This document shows, one piece after another, positions 19,493-27,624 of a DNA stretch of 64,000 nucleotides (the first letter of the stretch is position 1; every line of letters begins with the position of its first letter). The DNA comes from Acinetobacter rudis (GTDB lineage Bacteria; Pseudomonadota; Gammaproteobacteria; Pseudomonadales; Moraxellaceae). The position numbers and the translations under genes were made by a program. Location of the stretch: contig NZ_JAVIDR010000005.1 of the NCBI RefSeq assembly GCF_031157835.1, forward strand, positions 62,001-126,000. Reading direction: 5' to 3'. Below the pieces are notes generated by a model, which searched no databases, was not told where the DNA came from, and saw nothing but the letters and a program-made list of their open reading frames with translations.

Positions 19493-20005
19493 ATGAAAAT
19501 AGATAATATTCCAGATGCAATCGACCCAAACTTAGATTTAGAACGCATTCGTACTGAATGTTTGGCTCTAGTACAAAAACGTGCCTATATTTCTGCTGGC
19601 GCTGCAATTGTACCGATTCCTTTTTTTGATGTCCTCATTGATGTCAGTATGCTTTCCATACTTATTCCCGAGGTTAATAATCGCTTTGGTCTATCACCTG
19701 AGCAAATCAGTGTTTATGATCCTAAAACGAAACAAGTTCACTGGAATGAATTACGTAAACGTGGCTTCGAGTTCTCTGGTTTTGTCCTTGCACGCACAGC
19801 AATAAAAAAATCAATCAATAATTTTGCAACCAAAACTATTACGAAACAAGTAACTAAATTTATCCCCCTGGGAGGACAAATTGTCGCTGCTGGTCTTGGT
19901 TATATCATTATGAAAAAGATTGCTCAGGCACATATTGAAGACTGTTATAAGCTTGCCAAAGACATCCGTTCAAAACAACAGATGTCTACAGCACACACCG
20001 TATAA
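19493..20005 (+). CDS. Hypothetical DUF697-like membrane-associated protein
   Basis: A 170-residue protein of unknown function. Residues about 25-65 contain a hydrophobic stretch with the VPIPFFDVLIDVSML pattern typical of DUF697/EcsC-like proteins, in which a short hydrophobic hairpin is centred on PIPF-x-D. A second Gly-rich hydrophobic hairpin follows at about 122-145 (FIPLGGQIVAAGLGYI), and then a basic C-terminus. It could sit on or in the inner membrane. The ATG at 19493 starts the natural protein; a GTG at 19481 would add four residues. Its stop is 17 bp from the convergent pap stop. There is no GTPase gene beside it, though DUF697 domains are often fused to GTPases. Confidence 0.6.
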   Translation: MKIDNIPDAIDPNLDLERIRTECLALVQKRAYISAGAAIVPIPFFDVLIDVSMLSILIPEVNNRFGLSPEQISVYDPKTKQVHWNELRKRGFEFSGFVLARTAIKKSINNFATKTITKQVTKFIPLGGQIVAAGLGYIIMKKIAQAHIEDCYKLAKDIRSKQQMSTAHTV

Positions 20006-20021
20006 AATTAACTTATTGGCT

Positions 20022-21452
20022 TCAGGCCGATTCATCCGCCTGAAGTCGCTGTAAAATAGTATTTAAAACTTGTATCCGAGCCGTGTATTTATCGTCTGTA
20101 GCAATTACATTCCAAGGGGCATAAGAGGTATGTGTTAGCTCTAACATATCTGCTGCGGAGTCTAAATATTCTTTCCAATGGCTACGATTACGCCAGTCAT
20201 CAGGTGTAATTTTAAAACGTTTATGTGGCATTTCTTCTCGAGATTCAAAACGTTTTGCCTGTTCATCTAAGCTAATCGCCAACCAAAACTTAATCACGAG
20301 TGTTTGATTTAAGCTTAGATTTTCCTCAAAACGATTGATCTCATCATACGCTCTTTGCCATTCAGCTGGCTTAGCGTACCCCTCAATCCGTTCAACCAAA
20401 ACACGACCATACCAAGTACGGTCAAAAATTGAGATGGTGCCATTCCCTTTTAAACGTGTCCAAAACCGCCATAAATAAGGTCGGCGTAGTTCATATTTCT
20501 CAGGAACCCCAATACTATAAATCTCATATTCACGTGGATCGAGCTGCTTAACAATACGTTTAATCGCTCCCCCTTTACCTGCAGCATCCATCCCTTCAAA
20601 TAAAATAAGAATATTGCGGTTATCTTTACGTAACTTACGTGCAACTTTAGCGCTAAGATCTTTTAGCTGATTTTTATATTCTGCCTTATCCATTTTTTCT
20701 ACAGCAGGACTAAGCAGCTGCTCAGGTACTACATTTTGTTGCCAAGTACTGCCAACTAATTTCGTTTTATGTGGAGGTAACTGCTTCAATACATGCAAAA
20801 TATACTGTGCAAATAATTGATTACGCATACAACCATCTTCACAATCAATGATGGTCCAATCTTGCGTGAAACGTTTTCTTAAATTTTGCAACATGTCATA
20901 TTGTTTTTTATTACGCCAATCTAGACCATGTAACTTCTGCCAACGTTGTTGAGAGGCATCAATTTCATCTAATCGTTTTTGTAATGTTTTCCACGAAAGA
21001 TCAAACCAGATTTTGATGACTTCACAATTATTATTTTTCAAATCGAGTTCAAAAGCACGCATTTGCTCAATATATGCATCATAAACACTATCTGTTAAAG
21101 GTCGAGAAACATGACTGACCGTTGCAAGTAAATCGCTATACCAGTTACCAAATAAAATCTGAATCTGCCCTTCACCCGGAATTGAACGTACATAAGGCTG
21201 CCAAAAACACTCTTTCTCTGAAAAAAGGTTTGGTGGATCAGCTTTAACCCCTAAGTAACGAGGATCAACCCACTCTCGAAGCTGTTTAACTGCTTCACCT
21301 TTACCAGCAAGCTCAATACCACTCACAAGTATGATTAAACTCTTTGCATTATCTCGCCCAGCCGAGTTCAGCAAAGCATATTGTGCTTCTATCAGTTTTA
21401 AGGTCAATTCGTCCTTGTCCATAACCTTAAAATGGGTATTATTTTTTAGCAT
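20022..21452 (-). CDS. pap: Polyphosphate:AMP phosphotransferase (PPK2 class II)
   Basis: A 476-residue cytoplasmic enzyme made of two tandem PPK2 domains. It transfers phosphate from polyphosphate to AMP to give ADP. The N-terminal P-loop GIELAGKGEA is at residues 45-54, and the C-terminal P-loop GMDAAGKGGA with the downstream RNRSHW and FDRTWYGRVLVERI motifs marks the catalytic copy (287-296). The N-terminal copy lacks several of these motifs and is probably structural. Length and two-domain layout fit the enzyme described from Acinetobacter johnsonii. An upstream ATG at 21464 would add four residues; an internal ATG at 21422 is also possible. It is transcribed alone. Confidence 0.92.
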   Translation of the reverse strand: MLKNNTHFKVMDKDELTLKLIEAQYALLNSAGRDNAKSLIILVSGIELAGKGEAVKQLREWVDPRYLGVKADPPNLFSEKECFWQPYVRSIPGEGQIQILFGNWYSDLLATVSHVSRPLTDSVYDAYIEQMRAFELDLKNNNCEVIKIWFDLSWKTLQKRLDEIDASQQRWQKLHGLDWRNKKQYDMLQNLRKRFTQDWTIIDCEDGCMRNQLFAQYILHVLKQLPPHKTKLVGSTWQQNVVPEQLLSPAVEKMDKAEYKNQLKDLSAKVARKLRKDNRNILILFEGMDAAGKGGAIKRIVKQLDPREYEIYSIGVPEKYELRRPYLWRFWTRLKGNGTISIFDRTWYGRVLVERIEGYAKPAEWQRAYDEINRFEENLSLNQTLVIKFWLAISLDEQAKRFESREEMPHKRFKITPDDWRNRSHWKEYLDSAADMLELTHTSYAPWNVIATDDKYTARIQVLNTILQRLQADESA

Positions 21453-21705
21453 AATGATGTTCAACCAGCGTGTTGAAAATATTTAGAGTTAAAGTTGATC
21501 GAAGTGTATAACAACTTTGTAAAATAAAGAATGTATAAAAATTTACCAAACGATACTCTTGGATAAGATTTCAATAAGTCTAAATTAAATTCAATACATT
21601 TTTGATTATTACTGACTCAATTTGTTGTTTTTTTTACACATGACCATAGAGATAAAATGCTACAGCTATTATGCTGTGCGAATTATTTGGTCTTTGGTCT
21701 TTTAT

Positions 21706-22419
21706 ATGTCAAAACTTGCAGCACTTGATGAACTACTACAACAGTACCAACAACTGGCTTATCATCAAGATCCACAGCTCAAGCTTCGCTTAGAACAAGC
21801 TCAAGCTTGGCTCAAACAACGGATCGAACGTACTCATCAAGCACTTTTTGCGCAACCAGCAAATCAGCTGATGGCTGAGTACTTTATGAATCGTCTCTAT
21901 GGTGGTCCTGAGTTTGATGCATTAGCTGCGCAGATTGCACGTTTACTCAAATACGCTCACAAAGCAGAAAAAAAAATCCCCGATACAGCAATTCAAACTG
22001 GCGTTAAAAGCATTCAACTCGCCCTTCTGGCCATGCAGCTGGACGAACAAGTTGCGGCTCAATTATTGGCAGACTTTCCAGCTGAACAAACGATTGATGA
22101 CGAAATGATGCGAGTGACTTTAATCAAGCTCAACCAACAACAAGCACGATTACAACAACTCGCTTTACTTGATGATCTAGGACATAGTTTAGATAAATAT
22201 CTACGTTCATTTATTTTGTTGACTGCCTTTAAAATGTGTAAAGGAATCGCTCATAAATATCAATTTGACTTAATGTACAGTTTTATTGGTGAAGGATTTG
22301 CAGCCATAAAACCTATGAAATCAACCAGTAAATTTTTACAACAGTTTATTGAAAAAGAACGTTTAATCATTGATGCTGTACACAGCGGACACCTTACACC
22401 TTTTCAAAATTTCAACTAG
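21706..22419 (+). CDS. Hypothetical protein, resembles FFLEELY-motif family
   Basis: A 237-residue, mostly helical soluble protein with no signal peptide or membrane segment. At residues 59-70 it has a YFMNRLYGGPEF stretch that resembles the conserved FFLEELYG motif of a widespread uncharacterised proteobacterial family, followed by two helical blocks and a short conserved-looking C-terminus. The function is unknown. The ATG at 21706 is chosen because the in-frame upstream start (21622) adds 28 residues of poor coding character. It precedes the ubiE operon by 150 bp; a promoter-like element and hairpin in between suggest separate transcription. Confidence 0.6.
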   Translation: MSKLAALDELLQQYQQLAYHQDPQLKLRLEQAQAWLKQRIERTHQALFAQPANQLMAEYFMNRLYGGPEFDALAAQIARLLKYAHKAEKKIPDTAIQTGVKSIQLALLAMQLDEQVAAQLLADFPAEQTIDDEMMRVTLIKLNQQQARLQQLALLDDLGHSLDKYLRSFILLTAFKMCKGIAHKYQFDLMYSFIGEGFAAIKPMKSTSKFLQQFIEKERLIIDAVHSGHLTPFQNFN

Positions 22420-22463
22420 AAACTGTATAAAAAACAGCACAACCTTTTGTTGTTTTTGCAGTA

Positions 22464-22518
22464 TATAATGAACAACGATTGCTAGATCAAAGCTGAAAAA
22501 CTTGAACAATCTAGCAAT
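22464..22518 (+). promoter_or_regulatory. ubiE promoter -10 and 5' leader hairpin
   Basis: A perfect TATAAT lies at 22464-22469. About 9 bp later comes a perfect 10-bp inverted repeat, ATTGCTAGAT (22478-22487) and ATCTAGCAAT (22509-22518). If transcription starts near 22476 the hairpin would sit at the very 5' end of the ubiEJB mRNA. No clear -35 is visible. Confidence 0.5.
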
Positions 22519-22568
22519 ATGCAATACCTTGCGAGATATTAATTTTTTTGTGTTGAGGAATGACTCGA

Positions 22569-23516
22569 ATGTCGAATGAAAATCAAAAGCCGCAATCAAC
22601 GCCTGAAGCAACACAACCCAATGAGACACAAAGTCCTTTTCTCAACCAAACACTTCCTGAAGGTGCAGCTCAAGGTCAACAGCAAAGTTTAGCGCAAACG
22701 ACAACCAAGCAAAATTCAACAAATCAAAATATTCCACATTACAACTTACCGCGTGGAGCTCAAACGGGTAATGTTGGTGAAACAACTCACTTCGGTTTCG
22801 AAACAGTTAATACATCTGACAAAGAACAAAAAGTTGCCCAAGTCTTCCATTCTGTTGCAGCAAAATATGATGTTATGAATGATTTAATGTCATTTGGTAT
22901 TCATCGTCTTTGGAAACGCTTTGCAATTAATATGTCTGGTGTACGCCGTGGTCAACGTGTACTTGATATCGCAGGCGGTACAGGTGATCTAGCCAAAGTA
23001 TTTAGTCGTGAAGTTGGCCCTACTGGTCATGTGGTCTTATCAGACATTAATGAATCAATGCTCAATGTTGGTCGTGATCGTTTAATTGATGCTGGCTGTA
23101 CCAATGTCGACTTTGTTTTAGCTAATGCTGAAACTTTAGAACCGTTTGAAGACAACAGTTTTGACCTCGTGACCATTAGTTTTGGTCTACGTAATGTCAC
23201 AGATAAAGATGCAGCATTACAAGCCATGCACCGAGTGCTCAAACCAGGTGGCCGTTTACTGATTTTAGAATTTTCAAAACCCGTATTTGAACCTTTCTCA
23301 AAACTTTATGATCTTTACTCTTTTACTGCTCTACCGTTGATGGGTAAATTAGTAGCAAATGATTCCGAAAGTTACAAATACTTAGCCGAATCAATTCGCA
23401 TGCATCCAGACCAACGTACATTAAAAGGGATGATGGAAAATGCTGGCCTACAAAACTGTGACTATCACAATTTAACTGGCGGTATTGTTGCTGTACACCG
23501 TGGTTTTAAACTCTAA
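22569..23516 (+). CDS. ubiE: Ubiquinone/menaquinone C-methyltransferase
   Basis: A 315-residue SAM-dependent methyltransferase of ubiquinone synthesis (C-methylation of the benzoquinol ring). From residue 70 ([11 protein letters not shown]) to the end it matches E. coli UbiE almost position by position, with the SAM-binding [10 protein letters not shown] motif at 131-140, LSDINESM and NAETLEPF. The oddity is an extra N-terminal segment of about 65 residues, very rich in Gln, Asn, Thr, Ser and Pro and surely disordered; E. coli UbiE has 251 residues. The ATG at 22569 is preferred over 22560 because GAGG at 22554-22557 would be too close to the latter. It heads the ubiE-ubiJ-ubiB operon. Confidence 0.97.
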   Translation: MSNENQKPQSTPEATQPNETQSPFLNQTLPEGAAQGQQQSLAQTTTKQNSTNQNIPHYNLPRGAQTGNVGETTHFGFETVNTSDKEQKVAQVFHSVAAKYDVMNDLMSFGIHRLWKRFAINMSGVRRGQRVLDIAGGTGDLAKVFSREVGPTGHVVLSDINESMLNVGRDRLIDAGCTNVDFVLANAETLEPFEDNSFDLVTISFGLRNVTDKDAALQAMHRVLKPGGRLLILEFSKPVFEPFSKLYDLYSFTALPLMGKLVANDSESYKYLAESIRMHPDQRTLKGMMENAGLQNCDYHNLTGGIVAVHRGFKL

Positions 23517-23527
23517 GGTTTCTAATT

Positions 23528-24223
23528 ATGTGGTCGATTCTAGCACTTGGTGCAATTGAACGAATCATTCATCATACAATTAACTTGGATGCAATTGCTC
23601 GTATCCAAGTTAACCAATTACAAGGCCAAATGTTGAGGGTAGTCATTGACTCCCCTCAGCTTTCTATCGATGTTTTTTTCGATGAAAATAAAGTTCGCCT
23701 TGAGCCAACGATTACAGGACATGCTCAGCATATTTCAATATTTGAACAACGTCCTTTTGATCAAGCAACACCCATTACTCAAGCGAATGCAACATTACAT
23801 GTTGATAATGTTGTAAGTTTACTAAAATTGCTTTTAAACACCGATGTTGGAACCATTCCAGTTCAAGGTGATTATCACCTGCTCCAGAAAATTCAGCATA
23901 TTATGCAAAATGCTGAGCCTGATCTAGCAGCTCAACTTAGTCCTTGGGTTAGCCCGGCTTTGGCACATGAAATTGGAAAACTACAGGCAATCCCAAAACT
24001 ATTGCAACGTAGTCTCTCAAGTAAATTATTTTTTGCTCAGGATTTCATTAAAGAAGACAGTGGTCTATTTGCTGCACGCTGGCAGCTAGATGATTTACAG
24101 CAACAGACTCGCAAACTTAATCAAGAACTAGATCGCTTTGAAGCTAAAGTTGCACAGCTCAAAGTGAAATTAAATTCAAAACTGCAAAAGATCGCAGCCC
24201 CAACTTCTCCCAATCAAGACTAG
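23528..24223 (+). CDS. ubiJ: Ubiquinone biosynthesis accessory factor UbiJ (SCP2 domain)
   Basis: A 231-residue soluble protein between ubiE and ubiB, the classic ubiJ position. The N-terminal 110 residues form an SCP2-like lipid-binding domain, which is thought to hold ubiquinone intermediates inside the Ubi complex, and the C-terminus is a coiled coil (residues about 185-222, LQQQTRKLNQELDRFEAK and onwards). The call rests on position, size and fold pattern more than on strong sequence identity. It starts 11 bp after the ubiE stop and ends 12 bp before ubiB, so the three are surely co-transcribed. Confidence 0.9.
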   Translation: MWSILALGAIERIIHHTINLDAIARIQVNQLQGQMLRVVIDSPQLSIDVFFDENKVRLEPTITGHAQHISIFEQRPFDQATPITQANATLHVDNVVSLLKLLLNTDVGTIPVQGDYHLLQKIQHIMQNAEPDLAAQLSPWVSPALAHEIGKLQAIPKLLQRSLSSKLFFAQDFIKEDSGLFAARWQLDDLQQQTRKLNQELDRFEAKVAQLKVKLNSKLQKIAAPTSPNQD

Positions 24224-24235
24224 GTAATACGCATT

Positions 24236-25855
24236 ATGATTCCGCACGTTTCACGTTTACTCGAACTTTGGCGTATTGCAGCGCACTATAGACTCGACAC
24301 GTTGTTTCCTGCGGATGAATTACCTGAAAAAGCCCGGCATGCACTAGCATTAATCCGTCTACATCCTGCGGCATGGTCTAGTAAAGAGCGTAAGAACCCC
24401 TTAAAACTCAAACTCGCGCTTGAGGAAATGGGACCTTTAGCCATCAAGATGGGACAACTGCTCTCTACCCGTCGTGATTTAATTGACCCTGAAATTTTAA
24501 AGCAATTGGTTTTACTACAAGATCGAGTAAAACCTTTTGACAGTCAGGTTGCTCAAAATAGAATTCAGCAATCTCTCAAGGCAGATATTTCAACTTTATT
24601 TGCTCGTTTTGATGTACAACCACTTGCAGCTGCATCTATTGCGCAAGTACATACAGCTGCCCTACATGATGGGCGTGAAGTGGTTGTCAAAGTTACACGC
24701 CCTAATATTCGTCAACAAATTTTACAAGATTTTGAAATCCTACAATGGTTAGGTGAGCGCCTTGAAAAACGTTTGGAAGCGGCAAGAGCTCTGCACCTAA
24801 CTGAAATTATTCAAGATTATCGTCAAATTATTTTAAATGAACTGGATCTTACCTTAGAAGCCGATAATACTCGTCGTATGCGCCACTACTTTACAGGTTC
24901 AAGCATGATGTATGTGCCTGAAGTCTATATGGACAGTAAAGATGTCATGGTTGCAGAACGAATTACTGGTGTGCCTATTTCTGAGGTTGAAACTTTTGAT
25001 CGTTTAGCTATGGATCGTGCTGATTTGGCTGAAAAAGGTTTAACCATCTTCTTTACCCAAGTTTTCCGTGACAACTTCTTCCATGCCGACATGCATCCAG
25101 GTAATGTATTTGTTGAAACGATCAATCCATCAAACCCACGCTTCATTGCCCTTGACTGCGCCATCATGGGTGAATTGTCTAAGCATGATCAAATGACTGT
25201 AGCACGTATGCTGCTTGCAGTTATGAACAGTAATTTCATGCAACTCATTCAAATTGTGCATCAAGCAGGTTGGATTCCACCAGACACAGATCAAGATGCA
25301 TTGGCCCGTGAAATGCGCCGTACAGTTGGCCCAATGGTATCAAAACCAATGGATCAACTAGATTTTGCTGGTATTCTGGTGCAGATCATGGATATTGCTC
25401 GCCGCTTCCGTTTGGAAATTCCACCTCAACTGATGTTATTACTCAAAACATTAGTTCATGTAGAAGGCTTAGGAACTGATCTTTATCCGCAACTAGACAT
25501 TTGGAAATTAGCAAAACCGATACTCACTGAATGGATTAAATCTAATGCAAATCCAGTTAAAAATATTAAAGAGATAGGCCAACAGATTCCAGATCTATTG
25601 CTGGGTGCCCACGACTTACCGAGTCTAATGATTGATAGTTTGAATGGTTTAAAAAATCAATCTGCATGGCATGAAAAGCAGCTACGTGAACTACAAAATA
25701 TGCGTTTACAGATGGAATATCAGCAAAAACGTAGCTGGATATTTGGCAGTTTAATTGCAATATTACTGAGTATTGCAATCATTAGCCCATGGTATGTGTC
25801 TATTATTCTTATTGTTCTAAGCTCGCTTTTTGCAGTTTGGCGCATGAGTAAATAG
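24236..25855 (+). CDS. ubiB: Ubiquinone biosynthesis kinase-like ATPase UbiB
   Basis: A 539-residue atypical kinase-like (ABC1/ADCK) ATPase needed for aerobic ubiquinone synthesis. The family signatures are present: KxGQ (KMGQ at 71-74), the alanine-rich AAAS nucleotide loop at 131-134, the VKV lysine, the FHADMHPGN catalytic loop and ALDCAIMG (the DFG-like site, here D-C-A). Two hydrophobic segments at the C-terminus (about 500-535) anchor it in the inner membrane, as in E. coli UbiB (546 residues). It closes the operon and is followed by a good terminator. Confidence 0.97.
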   Translation: MIPHVSRLLELWRIAAHYRLDTLFPADELPEKARHALALIRLHPAAWSSKERKNPLKLKLALEEMGPLAIKMGQLLSTRRDLIDPEILKQLVLLQDRVKPFDSQVAQNRIQQSLKADISTLFARFDVQPLAAASIAQVHTAALHDGREVVVKVTRPNIRQQILQDFEILQWLGERLEKRLEAARALHLTEIIQDYRQIILNELDLTLEADNTRRMRHYFTGSSMMYVPEVYMDSKDVMVAERITGVPISEVETFDRLAMDRADLAEKGLTIFFTQVFRDNFFHADMHPGNVFVETINPSNPRFIALDCAIMGELSKHDQMTVARMLLAVMNSNFMQLIQIVHQAGWIPPDTDQDALAREMRRTVGPMVSKPMDQLDFAGILVQIMDIARRFRLEIPPQLMLLLKTLVHVEGLGTDLYPQLDIWKLAKPILTEWIKSNANPVKNIKEIGQQIPDLLLGAHDLPSLMIDSLNGLKNQSAWHEKQLRELQNMRLQMEYQQKRSWIFGSLIAILLSIAIISPWYVSIILIVLSSLFAVWRMSK

Positions 25856-25884
25856 CATCTCGAACAGATACAAGATTAAGTTGA

Positions 25885-25912
25885 AAGCCATGGAGTAAAC
25901 CCATGGCTTTTT
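25885..25912 (+). terminator. Terminator of the ubiEJB operon
   Basis: GCCATGG (25887-25893) pairs with CCATGGC (25901-25907), 7-nt loop, followed by TTTTTT. Confidence 0.85.
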
Positions 25913-26205
25913 TATTATCAATTATTATTAATAAATTCTATGTTTTCTTTAAATTATCTAACAAAGAATAGCAAGTATTTAATTCACAATCTGTATATAC
26001 AGGTATGTAAACTTATTTTAAAGTGCCATGTTGACAAAAATAGTGTGATTAAATCATGCTTTATTTAAAAAAATTAATACAAACAATCGTTTAAGATATC
26101 AAATACCTATTGCGTAGACATATTATAAAAAAATGTTAATTTCATAACACTTCTTGGTTACCCTCTTAACCAAGAGATGATTAAAATTAACTCAGAGACA
26201 ACGAT
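25913..26205 (+). promoter_or_regulatory. Upstream region of the pilus operon with a 9-bp inverted repeat
   Basis: An AT-rich stretch with no reading frame. A TTGACA at 26031-26036 is the only good -35, and its -10 is weak. A perfect inverted repeat, TCTTGGTTA (26152-26160) and TAACCAAGA (26167-26175), lies 30 bp before the first start codon. It would form a hairpin in the leader RNA or serve as an operator. Confidence 0.45.
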
Positions 26206-26739
26206 ATGAAAAAAATTGCATTAATCGCAACAGTAACTTTAGCCGCAATGTCTAACTTATATGCAGCAGACGGAACAATTACAATTAACGGTTTAGTTAC
26301 TGATAAAACCTGTGACATCGTAACACCAGCAGGTAAAGACTTTACGGTTTCATTACCAACTGTTTCTAAAACTACACTAGGGGCTGCTGGAAATGTAGCA
26401 GGTCGTACACCATTCCAAATTAACCTTGCAAACTGCTCAGAAGGTAAAGTTGCAACTTACTTTGAACCAGGTGTGAATGTTGATTTTAATACAGGCCGTC
26501 TACTTAACACTGAAGCTGCTGGTGCAAAACACGTAAATGTTCAGCTTTTAGGTAGTAATAACTTGTTTATTCCTGTAGTAGCGAAAGGTGCTTCTGGTGC
26601 TCAAGATAACTCACAATGGATTGCGGTTGCTGATGGTGCAGGTGCAGACCTAAACTATTATGCTGAATACTATGCAACTGCTCCTGCAACTGCTGGTTTC
26701 GTTAAAACTTCAGTTCAATACAGCATTATTTATCAGTAA
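26206..26739 (+). CDS. Chaperone-usher pilus major subunit
   Basis: A 177-residue secreted pilin. A clear Sec signal peptide ends near Ala21 (LYA-A). The mature protein has the fimbrial pattern: a first cysteine in a DKTCDI segment, a second in NLANCSEG forming the subunit disulphide, many small residues, and a C-terminal Tyr-rich beta strand (FVKTSVQYSIIYQ) with the alternating hydrophobic pattern recognised by the chaperone. As first gene of the operon, followed by a strong attenuator-like hairpin, it is the likely main shaft protein. It does not look like CsuA/B. Which of the several Acinetobacter CU pili it belongs to I cannot say. Confidence 0.93.
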   Translation: MKKIALIATVTLAAMSNLYAADGTITINGLVTDKTCDIVTPAGKDFTVSLPTVSKTTLGAAGNVAGRTPFQINLANCSEGKVATYFEPGVNVDFNTGRLLNTEAAGAKHVNVQLLGSNNLFIPVVAKGASGAQDNSQWIAVADGAGADLNYYAEYYATAPATAGFVKTSVQYSIIYQ

Positions 26740-26746
26740 GAAACAC

Positions 26747-26788
26747 TTACAGAGTTTTTATGTTCGCATAAAAACTCTGTAATTTTTT
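26747..26788 (+). terminator. UUCG-capped hairpin with T-run between pilin and chaperone genes (attenuator)
   Basis: A perfect 16-bp stem, 26747-26762 with 26767-26782, is closed by a TTCG tetraloop (26763-26766) and followed by six T (26783-26788). This has all features of an intrinsic terminator, yet it lies inside the operon. Partial termination would give more major subunit than chaperone and usher mRNA. Confidence 0.85.
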
Positions 26789-26819
26789 GCGCACTTTCCT
26801 CACTGATGAGCATGCTGAA

Positions 26820-27554
26820 ATGAAATTTAATCTGAGTAATATATTATTAGCAACCGCACTTAGCACTGCTGTAATGGCTACCTCCTCTCATGCCGAAATT
26901 ATCCTACACGGTACACGGGTAATTTATCCTTCGGATGCTAGGGAAGTGACCTTACAATTGAGTAATAACGGTACTAAACCATCACTAGTCCAAGCGTGGA
27001 TTGATGAAGGAGACCCTCAAAGCACTCCAGATCAATCGAAAGTTCCCTTTATGATCAGTCCACCGATTGCACGCGTGGAAGCAGAACGTAGTCAAACACT
27101 AAGAATAACTGCACTTCCTCAAGCTGCTCAATTTAACAAAAACCAAGAAACTGTACTCTGGCTCAATGTGGTTGATATTCCACCAAAACCAAGCACAGAT
27201 GGTGCTGCTGATGCACCTGAAAACTTTTTACAGTTGGCTATTCGTTCACGGATTAAATTTTTCTACCGTCCCGCTTCCATTAAAGAAGATGTCCGTACTG
27301 CCCCAGAACAGTTGCAATGGTCAAGGTCGGGCAATATGCTCAACGTAAAAAACCCAACACCTTTTCACGTCACGTTGACAACGATTCGCCAGAAAAAAGG
27401 CGATAAGCAAGTAGATTTACTGCCTCAAGGCCTGATGTTGAAACCATTTTCAACTGAAGAAGTCGCATTACAAAGCAATACAGTTGAAGACATGAGCTTT
27501 ATCAACATCAACGACTATGGTGGTCGGGTTGAATACAAAATTAAGCTGCAATAG
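26820..27554 (+). CDS. Periplasmic pilus chaperone (PapD-like)
   Basis: A 244-residue periplasmic chaperone that caps pilin subunits by donor-strand complementation. The signal peptide ends at SSHA-E (about residue 25). The first immunoglobulin-like domain has the usual TRVIYP start and a PPIARVEAERSQTLRI segment; the second begins near residue 115, with the subunit-anchoring lysine and arginine in IRSRIKFFYRP. It starts 80 bp after the pilin stop, beyond the attenuator. The ATG at 26820 fits the signal peptide; an in-frame ATG at 26787 would lengthen it without reason. Confidence 0.95.
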   Translation: MKFNLSNILLATALSTAVMATSSHAEIILHGTRVIYPSDAREVTLQLSNNGTKPSLVQAWIDEGDPQSTPDQSKVPFMISPPIARVEAERSQTLRITALPQAAQFNKNQETVLWLNVVDIPPKPSTDGAADAPENFLQLAIRSRIKFFYRPASIKEDVRTAPEQLQWSRSGNMLNVKNPTPFHVTLTTIRQKKGDKQVDLLPQGLMLKPFSTEEVALQSNTVEDMSFININDYGGRVEYKIKLQ

Positions 27555-27624
27555 CAGATTACCAACAATCTAAAAATTCTAAACATTCATAAAAGACCTA
27601 TTTCTTTGAATAGGCGGGGTAATT

